Source of the DNA: Sediminivirga luteola
GTDB taxonomy: Bacteria > Actinomycetota > Actinomycetes > Actinomycetales > Brevibacteriaceae
Assembly: GCF_014639315.1 (NCBI RefSeq)
Contig: NZ_BMFY01000008.1
Coordinates: forward strand, 1-64,000
Reading direction: 5' to 3'
DNA: 64,000 nucleotides
The translations under genes and the position numbers were made by a program. Of the stretch, positions 55,368 through 64,000 are shown one piece after another. The notes under the pieces are model-generated. The model made no database searches, was not told the origin of the DNA, and worked only from the letters and a program-made list of their open reading frames with translations. Positions within the stretch are counted from its first letter, which is position 1. Each line of letters opens with the position of its first letter.

Positions 55368-57007
55368 GACGCAATGAGAACGCCGAAGCCCTCCGCACCG
55401 GAGGCGGCCAGGACCCCGCGTCGCGTGCCGTGAGCACGCCGGCCGCGGAGGCACCCCCGGCGAAGGTGCTGCCGCTGTTCGTGGGGCTGATGATGGCCCT
55501 GCTGATGTTCTCCCTGAACCAGACCATCCTGGCCACCGCCCTGCCCACCGTGGCCGGCGAGCTGCACGGAGTGGGCAGCATGCTCTGGGTCTCGACCGCG
55601 TTCATGCTGGCGGCGACCATCATGATGCCGGTGTACGGCAAGCTCGGCGACATGATCGGCCGCAAGCCGCTGTTCATCTTCGCCATCAGCGCGTTCATGT
55701 GCGGTTCCCTGGTGGGCGTCCTGGCTCAGGACATGAACACCCTCATCATCGGCCGGGTGGTGCAGGGCATCGGGGGAGGCGGTTTGCTGATCCTCTCCCA
55801 GGCGCTGATCGCCGATGTGGTGCCCGCCAGGGAGCGCGGCAAGTACATGGGCGTGCTCGGCTCGGTGTTCGCCGTCTCCTCGGTGGCCGGGCCCTTGCTG
55901 GGTGGCTGGTTCACGGAGGGGCCGGGCTGGCGCTGGACGTTCTGGATGAACTTCCCGCTGGGAGCCATGGCCCTCATCGCGGCGATCTTCTTCCTCAAGG
56001 TGCCACGCACCGCGCGGCGCGAGAAGATGCGCTTCGACATCGGCGGCGCCATGTGCACCAGCCTCATGACGGTGCTGATCACTCTGATCGGCGTCTGGGG
56101 CGGCAACCGGTTCCCCTGGCTGTCCTGGCAGATCGCCGCGATGGCCGCCGGCCTGGTGCTGGTGATCGCCCTGCTGGTGGTCGTGGAGCGCCGCGCCAGC
56201 GAGCCCATCCTGCCGCCGCGCCTGTTCCGGGACCGGACCTTCCTGCTGGCCACCGCGGCCGGCCTGTGCATCGGCATCCTGATGTTCGGCGTCGTCGGCT
56301 ATCTGCCGACCTACCTGCAGATGGCCATGGAGCTCTCCGCCACCGCCGCGGGCCTGCACATGGTGCCGCTGATGGGCGGCATGCTCGTGGTCTCCTCGGC
56401 CGTGGGCTTCCTGGTCTCGCGGACGGGACGGTACAAGGCGTTCCCGCTCGTCGGTGTCATCCTGATCACCGCCGCCGCGGTGCTGCTGTCCACCGTGGAC
56501 GAGCACAGCAGCGATCTGGTGGTCGGTGCGTACCTGGGCGTGATGGGCATCGGACTGGGCATGTCCATGCAGCTGCTGGTACTCGTGGTGCAGAACGCGT
56601 TCCCCAGCAGCATGGTCGGCACCGCGACGGCCTCGAACAACTATTTCCGGCAGGTGGGCGCCACGCTCGGCATGGGCCTGGTCGGGAGCATCTTCACCAC
56701 CCGGCTGCTGAACCGGCTGGGGGACGCGGTACCGGGCGGCGACGTCGCCGGTTCCAGCGTGCAGGCGCTCACGCCCGGGATGATCGCCCAGCTCCCGGCG
56801 AACGTCCGGGACGCGGTGATGGCGGCGTACACGGAAGCGCTCATGCCGCTCTACCTCTACCTGGCCCCGCTGGGCGTGCTCGGGGTGGCGCTGCTGGTCT
56901 TCCTGCCGCACAAGCCCCTGGCGACAAAGATCGACCGGCAGCGTTCGGTCATGGACACCGGCTCGCTGCAGCAGGTGGAAGCGGCGCCTCAGCCGGCTAA
57001 GCGCTGA
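55364..57007 (+). CDS. MFS drug efflux transporter, DHA2 family (EmrB/QacA-like, 14 TM)
   Basis: A 547-residue 14-helix exporter. Motif A GKLGDMIGRKPLFIF, motif C region SVFAVSSVAGPLLGGWF and WTFWMNFPLG are typical of EmrB-type pumps; N-terminal SLNQTILATALPTVAGEL. A long extracytoplasmic loop lies between the last helices. Co-transcribed with its TetR regulator; the drug substrate is unknown. Ends 7 nt before the convergent gapB. Confidence 0.9.
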   Translation: MRRNENAEALRTGGGQDPASRAVSTPAAEAPPAKVLPLFVGLMMALLMFSLNQTILATALPTVAGELHGVGSMLWVSTAFMLAATIMMPVYGKLGDMIGRKPLFIFAISAFMCGSLVGVLAQDMNTLIIGRVVQGIGGGGLLILSQALIADVVPARERGKYMGVLGSVFAVSSVAGPLLGGWFTEGPGWRWTFWMNFPLGAMALIAAIFFLKVPRTARREKMRFDIGGAMCTSLMTVLITLIGVWGGNRFPWLSWQIAAMAAGLVLVIALLVVVERRASEPILPPRLFRDRTFLLATAAGLCIGILMFGVVGYLPTYLQMAMELSATAAGLHMVPLMGGMLVVSSAVGFLVSRTGRYKAFPLVGVILITAAAVLLSTVDEHSSDLVVGAYLGVMGIGLGMSMQLLVLVVQNAFPSSMVGTATASNNYFRQVGATLGMGLVGSIFTTRLLNRLGDAVPGGDVAGSSVQALTPGMIAQLPANVRDAVMAAYTEALMPLYLYLAPLGVLGVALLVFLPHKPLATKIDRQRSVMDTGSLQQVEAAPQPAKR

Positions 57008-57014
57008 GGCGCGC

Positions 57015-58451
57015 TCAGACCCTGGGGAACTTCGGCGCGTGCACGCCCGCCATCTGCTCCACCACGCGCACCACCTGGCAGCTGTAGCCGAACTCGTTGT
57101 CGTACCAGACGTAGACCACGGCGCGGTCGTCGTTGACGATGGTGGCCAGGCCGTCGACGACCCCGGCGCGCTTGGACCCGATGAAGTCCGTGGAGACCAC
57201 CTCCGGGGAGGCGATGTAGTCGATCTGGTTCCGCAGCGGCGAATCCATCGACGTCTGCCGCAGGAAGCCGTTCAGCTCGTCCTTGGAGGTGGCGGTGTCC
57301 AGGTTCAAGTTCAGGATCGCCATCGACACGTCCGGCGTGGGCACCCTGATGGCGTTGCCGGAGAGCTTCCCGGACAGCTCCGGCAGGGCCTTGGCGACGG
57401 CCTTGGCGGCACCGGTCTCGGTGAGCACCATGTTCAGGCCCGCGGCGCGGCCCCGGCGTGAGCCCTTGTGGAAGTTGTCGATGAGGTTCTGGTCGTTGGT
57501 GTAGGAGTGCACCGTCTCGACGTGCCCGTTGCGCACGCCGAACCGGTCATTGAGCACCTTCAGCACCGGGGTGATGGCGTTCGTGGTGCAGGAAGCGGCT
57601 GAGACGATGGTGTCCTCGCCGATCTGCTCGTGGTTGATGCCGTACACGATGTTCGGGATATCGCCCTTGCCCGGCGCGGTGAGCAGCACCCGGGAGACGC
57701 CACGGCTGAGCAGATGCTGTCCCAGGCCCTCGCGGTCCCGCCAGCGTCCGGTGTTGTCGACGACGATCGCGTCGTTGATGCCGTAGGTGGTGTAGTCCAC
57801 CTCAGCCGGACTGGAGGAGTAGATGAACTGGATCCGCACGCCGTTGGCGGTGATCGTGCCGGCCTCCTCATCCACCGTGATGGTGCCGTCGAACTTCCCG
57901 TGCACCGAGTCCCGGCGCAGCAGGGAGGCGCGCTTGATCAGGTCGTTCTCGCTGCCTTTGCGCACCACCACCGCGCGCAGCCGCAGCCGGGAGCCGCCGC
58001 CGGCGTGGTCGATCAGGATCCGGGCCACCAGACGCCCGATGCGGCCGAAGCCGTACAGCACCACGTCCTGCGGGGCATCCTCCTGCACGCCGCCCTGACC
58101 CGCGATCTGGGCCAGCTCCTCGGCGAGGAAGGCTTCGAGGCTCATGCCCGAGGCCTCATGGGCGTCGGAGAGCCGGCCGAGGTCGATGCTCGCGGTGCCG
58201 GGATTGAGCGCCGCGACGGCCTCAGCGAGCTCCAGGCTGCGGGCGGGTTCGAGACCGCGGCCCTCGCGGAAATGACGAGCGTAGCGGTGCGCCTTGAGGA
58301 TGCCGCGGACGGACTTGTTCAGCAGGCTGCGCCCGTAGACGGTGAACAGGACGTGGTTCTGGCGGTGCAGTCGTCCCACCACGGGAACCAGGGCTTCTGC
58401 GACGGCCTCGCGGGAGTTCCATTCCTCCATGCTGGTCGTGACATCGCTCAC
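57015..58451 (-). CDS. gapB: Glyceraldehyde-3-phosphate dehydrogenase, long GapB type
   Basis: A 478-residue dehydrogenase. About 125 extra N-terminal residues precede the NAD-binding VVLYGFGRIGRLVARIL; catalytic cysteine is in SAASCTTNAITPV and the phosphate-site segments are TETGAAKAVAKALPELSG and WYDNEFGYSCQVVRVVEQMA. The long form is the GapB type of corynebacteria and relatives, considered mainly gluconeogenic with NADP. GTG start at 58451 without a clear Shine-Dalgarno; ATG at 58430 is an alternative. Monocistronic. Confidence 0.88.
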   Translation of the reverse strand: MSDVTTSMEEWNSREAVAEALVPVVGRLHRQNHVLFTVYGRSLLNKSVRGILKAHRYARHFREGRGLEPARSLELAEAVAALNPGTASIDLGRLSDAHEASGMSLEAFLAEELAQIAGQGGVQEDAPQDVVLYGFGRIGRLVARILIDHAGGGSRLRLRAVVVRKGSENDLIKRASLLRRDSVHGKFDGTITVDEEAGTITANGVRIQFIYSSSPAEVDYTTYGINDAIVVDNTGRWRDREGLGQHLLSRGVSRVLLTAPGKGDIPNIVYGINHEQIGEDTIVSAASCTTNAITPVLKVLNDRFGVRNGHVETVHSYTNDQNLIDNFHKGSRRGRAAGLNMVLTETGAAKAVAKALPELSGKLSGNAIRVPTPDVSMAILNLNLDTATSKDELNGFLRQTSMDSPLRNQIDYIASPEVVSTDFIGSKRAGVVDGLATIVNDDRAVVYVWYDNEFGYSCQVVRVVEQMAGVHAPKFPRV

Positions 58452-58657
58452 TAGGGGCGCTCGCTTTCCACTTCATCGTAGGGCTGGTGTCCGTGGCGAT
58501 TCTATCCCGAGCGGTGGACGGTCCCGTGCGCTGGCTGCCCGCGGCGCTGCACGCCTACGATATGAATCCGCGGTATACCTGGCGAGAAGGGCAGCGTGAG
58601 CTGTGCCTGGACTGCCCGGCACGTCAGGCGACGTCGGTCCGAGGTGAGGAGTGAGGG

Positions 58658-59446
58658 ATGGAGGCGCTGCGCATCGGGTTCGTGCCCGGGGTGCGACCGG
58701 ACAAATGGTGGCAGCGCTGGCGCACCGCGCATCCGGGCACGTCGCTGGAACCGGTCGCCCTGGAGGACGCCGGGGCGCGGCACTGGACGCGGCCGGGGAG
58801 CGAAGACGGACAGGACGGCCCCCTCCTGGACGGCGTGCTGTGCCGGCCGAGCCTGCTGCCGGAGGACGAGGCGTGGCAGCGGGTGCCGCTGTACACCGAG
58901 GCCGCGGTGGCGGTCGCTGCGCAGGATCACGCCCTTGCCGCGTTGGAGGGCAGCGAGGCCGGCCTCGAGGACCTGGCGGAATTCGAGGACCTCGACGAGG
59001 TCCTGGACCGCTCGGACCCGGGATCCGGGCCGCTGAGCGTCCCGCAACGTTTCGAGCTGCTCGCCGCCGGGACGGGCTACGATCTGGTGCCGGCCTCCGT
59101 GGCCCGGCAGTTCGGTCGCAAGGACCTCGCGATCGTCCCGCTCGCCGAGTCCGCCTGCACCGCGGAGCTGGCGGCGCGTCTGGGCCTTCAGGTGGCGTTC
59201 GTCTTCCGCCGCGCCGACGACGGGCCCCTGCTGCAGGACCTCATCGGCGTGCTCAAGGGCCGCCGACCCGGCAGCACGCGGAACGCGCACGACACGCCGC
59301 CAGAGACCGGTACGGGCAGGGCGGATGGAACCGCGCGGGCCACTTCCCGCCCCGTCGGCGCCCACGGGGCGCGCGGTGGTCATGGCCGGAAACCGCGCCC
59401 GCCACGCCGCGGTCCACGGTCCTCAGGCAGCCGCCGCCGACGCTGA
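58658..59446 (+). CDS. LysR-type substrate-binding-domain protein with basic tail
   Basis: A 262-residue protein that begins directly with strand 1 of a periplasmic-binding/LysR effector fold (LRIGFVPGVRPDKWWQRWRT) and continues through LLAAGTGYDLVPASVARQFG and VAFVFRRADDGPLLQDLIG. There is no HTH domain. The last ~60 residues are Arg/Gly/Pro-rich (GARGGHGRKPRPPRRGPRSS), which could bind DNA non-specifically. Such single-domain LysR-like proteins are known in actinobacteria; function unknown. It is not obviously a fragment because it has its own start with GAGGAG upstream. Confidence 0.7.
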   Translation: MEALRIGFVPGVRPDKWWQRWRTAHPGTSLEPVALEDAGARHWTRPGSEDGQDGPLLDGVLCRPSLLPEDEAWQRVPLYTEAAVAVAAQDHALAALEGSEAGLEDLAEFEDLDEVLDRSDPGSGPLSVPQRFELLAAGTGYDLVPASVARQFGRKDLAIVPLAESACTAELAARLGLQVAFVFRRADDGPLLQDLIGVLKGRRPGSTRNAHDTPPETGTGRADGTARATSRPVGAHGARGGHGRKPRPPRRGPRSSGSRRRR

Positions 59447-59455
59447 GACAGGGGC

Positions 59456-60493
59456 TCAGAGGTCTCCCTTGCGCTCCTCCCAGCGGCGCACGCCCAGCAG
59501 GGTCCCGCCGATGATCCCCGCCGTGACGACGAGGGTGACGACGGCGTCGCGGGTCTCGTTCGCGCGCGGCGCGCCGTTGTCCTCCTCCAGCTCCGCCCTC
59601 GGCACCGGGTCGAGCACGGACCGCCGCTCGTAGGTGCCCAGCCAAGCCGCGACGAACAGGGTCAACCGGGCGAACAGGTTCATCGCCAGCATGATCGCGA
59701 TCACCGGCCCGAACAGGGCGGCCGTCGGAGAGCCGGAGAACGCGTCGATCAGCAGCGTGGCCACGTGCAGCAGGATCGCCGCCGGAACCGCTCCCAGCAG
59801 CGAGCCGCGGACCTTGGCGGTCCCCGGGATCGGCTCGGCTGGCAACAGCGTGAACAACCACATGAAGATCAGCCACAGCGCCCCCACCGCCGCCAGCAGC
59901 GGGATGATGACCATCAGCGGCGTCACCCAGGACGGCAGCTGCAGGACTTCCACAGCCCAGCTCTGCATCGAGGTGCCAAGGACGCTGAGCGCCACGGCCA
60001 CCAGGACGCCGATGAGAACGCCCAGCAGCGTGACCACATTGGTGACCACGCGCACCGGGAAACTCTGCTTCTGCCGGTCGGCGACATCGTCGCGCACCAT
60101 GGTGCGCACCGCGTCCTTGAGGTTCCCGATCCATCCCTGGGCGGTGTAGAGCGCGGAGATGACGGCGACGATGCCGACCGCGCGCCAATTGGCCAGGTAG
60201 TTGTCCAGCAGCCCGTGCACCTGCTCGTTGCCGCCGGTGGCGTTCTCGATCCATCCGCGCACGGTGCCCAGCAGCTCGGGTCGCAGCACGTCCAGGGTGA
60301 AGCCGAGGCCGGCGAAGGCGAACATGATGGTGGGGATGATGGCCAGGACCGAGAAGTAGGTGATGGCCGCCCCGAACTGGTTGCCCAGCCGTTCCCCGAA
60401 GCGGCTCGCGGCCCGCAGCGCGTGCGCGACGGCGGGGCGTCGTTTCAGTCTCTGCAGCCTGTTCACCCGGTGTGTGGCGGTGAGCAGATTCAT
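59456..60493 (-). CDS. YihY/BrkB-family inner-membrane protein
   Basis: A 345-residue protein with about six helices and the family signature around NQFGAAITYFSVLAIIPTIM (N-terminal) and DAVRTMVRDDVADRQKQSFP. Members were once thought to be ribonuclease BN and are now considered integral-membrane proteins of uncertain role. The C-terminal tail is basic. ATG 60493 with GGAG upstream. Divergent from the DedA gene. Confidence 0.88.
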   Translation of the reverse strand: MNLLTATHRVNRLQRLKRRPAVAHALRAASRFGERLGNQFGAAITYFSVLAIIPTIMFAFAGLGFTLDVLRPELLGTVRGWIENATGGNEQVHGLLDNYLANWRAVGIVAVISALYTAQGWIGNLKDAVRTMVRDDVADRQKQSFPVRVVTNVVTLLGVLIGVLVAVALSVLGTSMQSWAVEVLQLPSWVTPLMVIIPLLAAVGALWLIFMWLFTLLPAEPIPGTAKVRGSLLGAVPAAILLHVATLLIDAFSGSPTAALFGPVIAIMLAMNLFARLTLFVAAWLGTYERRSVLDPVPRAELEEDNGAPRANETRDAVVTLVVTAGIIGGTLLGVRRWEERKGDL

Positions 60494-60585
60494 GCCGTGC
60501 TCCTGTCGTCAGCCGACCGGTCTGTGCATTCTCACATCCCTCTCGCCCCCTTCGCATCGAGAGCGGAGGTCTTGAGAGCCATACT

Positions 60586-61194
60586 ATGGTGCGCATGCAG
60601 ATCGCGGAGTGGGCGGTAGCCGTCATGGAGCGCCTGGGCAGCATCGGCGCCGGTCTCCTGGTCCTGATCGAGAACCTGTTCCCGCCCATTCCCAGCGAGG
60701 TGGTCCTGCCGCTGGCCGGGTTCGCCGCCAGCCGCGGTGACATCGACCTCCTCGCGGCGATCCTGTGCACCACCGCCGGCTCCGTCATCGGCGCGGCGAT
60801 CCTCTACTGGCTCGGGCGGGGCATCGGCCTGGAGCGGGTGCGGGCCATCGCGGTGCGGCTCCCGCTGGTGGAGGGCACCGACATCGACCGCACGGTGGAC
60901 TGGTTCCACCGGCACGGCCGCAAGGCGGTGTTCTTCGGCCGGATGGTCCCGCTGTTCCGCAGCTTCATCTCCATCCCGGCCGGCGTGGACCGGATGCCGA
61001 TGCTCCCCTTCGTCCTCTTGACCGCCGCCGGAAGCGGCATCTGGAACACCGTGTTCATCGGTGCCGGCTACTGGCTGGGGGAGAGCTGGCACGTGGTCGA
61101 GCGCTACGCCGGCGTCTTCCAGTGGATCGTGATCGTGGCGGTCGCGGCGGCGCTGGCCTGGTGGATCGTGAACCGGGTGCGCCGGCGAGCCTGA
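60586..61194 (+). CDS. DedA-family membrane protein
   Basis: A 202-residue polytopic protein of the DedA/VTT family, members of which act as polyprenyl-phosphate or phospholipid flippases. Features: LLVLIENLFPPIPSEVVLPL (re-entrant ENxxPPIPSE), and FFGRMVPLFRSFISIPAGVD (the conserved FxR-x-x-P-x-x-R motif). Two C-terminal helices. Full length. ATG 60586; an in-frame ATG at 60595 is possible. Confidence 0.92.
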   Translation: MVRMQIAEWAVAVMERLGSIGAGLLVLIENLFPPIPSEVVLPLAGFAASRGDIDLLAAILCTTAGSVIGAAILYWLGRGIGLERVRAIAVRLPLVEGTDIDRTVDWFHRHGRKAVFFGRMVPLFRSFISIPAGVDRMPMLPFVLLTAAGSGIWNTVFIGAGYWLGESWHVVERYAGVFQWIVIVAVAAALAWWIVNRVRRRA

Positions 61195-61218
61195 GCTCGC
61201 CGGCCACGCACTCGCAGC

Positions 61219-62250
61219 TCAGCCGATCCGGTGCTCCGCCGGGACTTCCTCGCCCGGCCGGACGGGACCCGGAGGCGTTCCCTCGCCGAACGGCGCGCCG
61301 CCGAGGGACTCTCGCCCGTGGGGGCTCAGCCAGCCCGAGAGATCCGGGCCCAGCGGCACCACCTGGGTGGGATTGATGTCCGTCTGCACGATGTAGTAGT
61401 GCTGCTTGATCTGCACGAAATCGGTCGTATCGCCGAAACCGGGAGTCTGGTACAGATCCCTGGCGTAAGCCCACAGATGCGGGAAGTCACGCAGCTGCTG
61501 ACGGTTGGTCTTGAAATGCGAGTAGTAGACCGCATCGAAGCGGGCCAGCGTCGTGAACAGCCGGACATCGGCCTCGGTGATGCTCGCGCCCATCAGATAG
61601 CGCCGGTCCGCGAGCCGTTCCTCCAGCCAGTCCAGCGCCGTGAACAGGCGGTGATAGGCCTTCTCGTAGGCGTCTTGCGAGCCGGCGAACCCGCAGCGGT
61701 ACACCCCGTTGTTCACCTCGGTGTAGATCCGCTGCATGACGTCCTCCATCTCCTCCCGGAGATCCTGCGGCCACAGATCCGGCGCCCCGGGCCGGTGGTA
61801 TCGCCGCCACTCGGAGGAGAGGTCGTGGGTGATCTGCGGGAAGTCGTTCGTCACGACCTTCCCGGAGGGGACGTCGACGATCGCCGGGACGGTGATGCCG
61901 CGCTCGTAGCCGGGGAACCGGGCGAAGTAGGCGTCCTGCAGCCGGGGGATGCCCAGCACCGGGTCCACGCCGCCGGGGTCGAGGTCGAAGGTCCAGGAGC
62001 GCGCATCGTGGGTCGGTCCGGCCAGGCCCAGGGAGATGACCTCCTCCAGGCCCAGCAGCCGCCGGACGATGATGCTCCGGTGCGCCCAGGGGCAGGCCCG
62101 GGCGGCGACGAGCCGGTAGCGTCCGGGCTCGACCGGCCATTCGGCTTGCGGGTCGTCCAGGATCCTGTCCTCGATGTACCGGGTGTCCCGGGCGAACTCG
62201 CCCTTGCCCTTCACATAGCTGCCACGGGTGCTGTGATCGTCATCGGCCAT
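61219..62250 (-). CDS. Glutathionyl-hydroquinone-reductase-type GST-fold enzyme
   Basis: A 343-residue enzyme of the YqjG/ECM4 class. Catalytic Cys53-Pro54-Trp55 (AARACPWAHRSIIV) is in the thioredoxin-like part; VPAIVDVPSGKVVTNDFPQI is the thiol-binding cis-Pro region. The all-helical C-terminal domain (EVNNGVYRCGFAGSQDAYEK, YLMGASITEADVRLFTTLAR) matches. Homologues reduce thiol-conjugated quinols. Actinobacteria lack glutathione and use mycothiol, so the thiol partner here is probably mycothiol (inference). Pro/Gly-rich tail of 30 residues. Confidence 0.85.
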   Translation of the reverse strand: MADDDHSTRGSYVKGKGEFARDTRYIEDRILDDPQAEWPVEPGRYRLVAARACPWAHRSIIVRRLLGLEEVISLGLAGPTHDARSWTFDLDPGGVDPVLGIPRLQDAYFARFPGYERGITVPAIVDVPSGKVVTNDFPQITHDLSSEWRRYHRPGAPDLWPQDLREEMEDVMQRIYTEVNNGVYRCGFAGSQDAYEKAYHRLFTALDWLEERLADRRYLMGASITEADVRLFTTLARFDAVYYSHFKTNRQQLRDFPHLWAYARDLYQTPGFGDTTDFVQIKQHYYIVQTDINPTQVVPLGPDLSGWLSPHGRESLGGAPFGEGTPPGPVRPGEEVPAEHRIG

Positions 62251-62312
62251 GGCTCGAGCCTATCGGTGCCGCGGCGGCCTCCGCCAGGGCCGGCGGCCTA
62301 TGCTTAGGAACC

Positions 62313-63914
62313 GTGCCCCTCCAGTTCCTCTTCTCCGTGCTGTCCTCGCTGGGTCTTGCCGGCGCGATCATCGCCGCGGCCCGGATGGCGGACCTGGGGA
62401 GCCGGGACGGAGTGCATCTGGCGGTGGTGCTCGGCTGCACTGCGGTGAGCGTCGCCGCGACGGCGCTGCTGCCCGGGCGGATCGCCGCAGCTACCGGCAC
62501 TCGCCGCGCCGGCCTGCGCCGGGCGGCCCTGGGCCGCGTGCTGCGGGCCCAGGATCTCCCCGATGCGGGCCGCGCCGTCGCGGTGCTCGGCGATGACGTG
62601 GACCGGGCCGCCGTCTACCGCGGGACCTTCCTGGGGCCGATGCTCGGCAGCCTGACTGCGCCGCTGCTGGTGCTGCTGGCCATCGGGGTGTGGATCGACC
62701 CGGTGTCCGCGGCGGTGCTGGCCCTGGCCGCCGCCGTCATCCCGTTCGCGATCCGCGGCTTCCTGGCGCTCACCAAGAAGAGCTCCGGCGCCTACCGGCG
62801 GTCCTCGGCGCAGCTAGCGGCGCTGCTGCTCGACGCGCTCCGCGGCCTGGCCACGCTGAGCTACCTGGGTGCGGAACGCGCTTTCGGGCGGAGCCTGGCC
62901 CGCCGGGCGGAGGCGCTGCGGCGCAGCGTGCTGCGGGTGCTCGCGGTCAGCCAGTCGATCATCCTGGTGATCGATCTCGTCTTCGTTCTGTTCTTCACGC
63001 TGGGAGCGGCGGCCCTGGCGCTGTGGCGGCTGGAGGACGGCCATATCGGCCCGGCGCAGGCGGCGGCGCTCGTGCTGCTCTCGCTCGTGCTCAGCGAACC
63101 CATCGACCGGGTCGGTCAGTTCTTCTACCAGGGCGCCTCCGGGCGGGCGGCGGAGGCACGCGTGCGGGAACTGGAGTCGCTCCGGCCGCCGTACCCGGAT
63201 GCACCGGGCGTCTCGGTGGCAGACGATCCGGTCGATCCCGGCGGTACGGCCGGCCTTGGCGGCGGACTGCGCGCCGAGAACGTCACCGTCTCCGGTCCGG
63301 ACGGCACCCTCGTCCTGAACGACCTCGACCTGAACGTCCCGGCCGGGAGCACTGTCGGCGTCGTGGGGGAGTCGGGCGCGGGCAAGACGACCCTGCTGCG
63401 GCTGCTCGCCGGCCTGCGCGCCCCCGACTCCGGCCGGATCGTCGTCGCCGGCGCCCAGGCCGCCTCCGCCCCCGATGCCGTGCGCGCCGCCGTGGCCGCG
63501 GTCTCCCAGGAGGCCGGGGTGATCGACGCCAGCATCGCTGCGAACCTGCGCCTGGCCGCGCCCGGCGCCTCGGACGCCGAGCTGTGGGCGGTGCTGGAAC
63601 AGGCCCAGCTGGCGGATGAGGTACGGGCCATGCCCGCGGGCCTGGAGACCCGCACCGGTGAGGCCGGTCGGCTGCTCTCCGGGGGACAGCGTTCCCGCCT
63701 GGCGATCGCCCGGGCGCTGCTGCGCGACGCCCCCGTGCTGCTGCTGGACGAACCCACCGCCCATCTGGATCCGCAGGCCGAGGCCCGGGTCACCGCGGCG
63801 ATCCGCACCGCCGTGGCCGGGCGCACGGCCGTCATCGTCAGCCACCGGCCGGCCGCGCTGGCCGGCGTCACCGATGTCTACGAGCTGCGTGAGGGGAGGC
63901 TGGTGCGCCGATGA
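62313..63914 (+). CDS. ABC exporter half, CydD-like (fused TM and ATPase domains)
   Basis: A 533-residue fused ABC half-transporter. Six membrane helices (about 1-275) precede the ATPase (about 310-530): Walker A GVVGESGAGKTTLL, Q-loop VSQEAGVID, signature LLSGGQRSRLAIARALL, Walker B VLLLDEPTAHLD and the H-loop IVSHRP. It resembles CydD, which with CydC exports thiols for cytochrome bd assembly. No cyd oxidase genes are in view, so other thiol or peptide export is possible. GTG start. ATGA coupling to the next gene marks a heterodimeric pair. Confidence 0.85.
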   Translation: MPLQFLFSVLSSLGLAGAIIAAARMADLGSRDGVHLAVVLGCTAVSVAATALLPGRIAAATGTRRAGLRRAALGRVLRAQDLPDAGRAVAVLGDDVDRAAVYRGTFLGPMLGSLTAPLLVLLAIGVWIDPVSAAVLALAAAVIPFAIRGFLALTKKSSGAYRRSSAQLAALLLDALRGLATLSYLGAERAFGRSLARRAEALRRSVLRVLAVSQSIILVIDLVFVLFFTLGAAALALWRLEDGHIGPAQAAALVLLSLVLSEPIDRVGQFFYQGASGRAAEARVRELESLRPPYPDAPGVSVADDPVDPGGTAGLGGGLRAENVTVSGPDGTLVLNDLDLNVPAGSTVGVVGESGAGKTTLLRLLAGLRAPDSGRIVVAGAQAASAPDAVRAAVAAVSQEAGVIDASIAANLRLAAPGASDAELWAVLEQAQLADEVRAMPAGLETRTGEAGRLLSGGQRSRLAIARALLRDAPVLLLDEPTAHLDPQAEARVTAAIRTAVAGRTAVIVSHRPAALAGVTDVYELREGRLVRR

Positions 63915-64000
63915 CCGTCCTGCTCCGGCTGGCCCGCCGGCTGCCGCTGTGGCCCGTGCTCGGATCCTGCCTGTCCGGCGTGCTCCGTCACGCGCTGGGA
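63911..64000 (+). CDS. Start of the partner ABC half-transporter (CydC-like), cut by the window edge
   Basis: The frame starts at ATG 63911 inside the stop of the preceding gene (ATGA) and stays open to the window end, giving about 30 residues (TVLLRLARRLPLWPVLGSCL) that look like a first membrane helix. As partner of the CydD-like gene it should be the second half of the exporter. Too short to prove. Confidence 0.6.
   Translation, partial: MTVLLRLARRLPLWPVLGSCLSGVLRHALG

Noticed and set aside
55214-56911. Minus-strand frame of 565 codons opposite the DHA2 pump
   Set aside because: His/Gln/Arg-rich shadow of a clear membrane-protein gene.

Overview
The window is GC-rich DNA from an actinobacterium. 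Supporting signs are GTG starts, many ATGA/GTGA gene junctions, a CsoR repressor, a DtxR-type iron box, a MetP/MetS transporter pair, a long GapB-type dehydrogenase and actinobacterial conjugation families (DUF2637, DUF6112, SCO6880-like). The species cannot be fixed from sequence alone; a Micrococcales or Corynebacteriales relative is plausible.

Positions 1 to about 37,840 look like one integrated conjugative element (ICE). Its right end abuts a chromosomal tRNA-Ala(GGC) gene (37844-37916, minus strand) and its left end lies outside the window. From the left it holds: a truncated TrwC/MobF relaxase; a C5 DNA methyltransferase written as two overlapping reading frames; a TetR / FAD-reductase / MFS module; a 7.2 kb copper-resistance operon (CopZ, secreted metal-binding protein, CPC-type and CPH-type P1B ATPases, YHS protein, YdhK lipoprotein, CsoR as last gene) behind one CsoR-like operator; an AraC regulator; a run of replication and maintenance genes (ArdC antirestriction, prim-pol, DUF2637, ParB-like); and the conjugation machinery (VirB8-like protein, transglycosylase/M23 hydrolase, two pilin-sized DUF6112 proteins, TrbL/VirB6, SCO6880-like, VirB4, VirD4). 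Two cargo modules interrupt the transfer genes: divergent htpX/hsp20 (protein quality control) and an ArsR/MFS efflux pair. SSB, a DUF4913-like protein, a small basic protein and a large serine recombinase close the element. A short motif, GYGCACCTG, recurs in intergenic gaps of the element.

From the tRNA gene to 64,000 the DNA looks like ordinary chromosome: nitronate monooxygenase with divergent LysR; DinB-like protein; a coiled-coil membrane protein; an iron-boxed siderophore-interacting reductase; a Tat-exported M23 endopeptidase; PutP; an M20 peptidase beside a deletion scar that fused remnants of an AbgT transporter and a LysR regulator; an ACC deaminase / 2-oxoacid dehydrogenase E1 operon with divergent GntR; metS-metP; a GNAT protein; a TetR/DHA2 drug-efflux operon; gapB; a LysR-like substrate-binding protein; YihY; DedA; a glutathionyl-hydroquinone-reductase-type enzyme; and the start of a CydDC-like ABC exporter operon.

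Functionally the element couples self-transfer to copper tolerance (cytosolic chaperone, two efflux ATPases, extracytoplasmic metal-binding proteins, CsoR feedback), to efflux and to stress-protein cargo. The relaxase remnant suggests that mobilisation now depends on another relaxase or is impaired.
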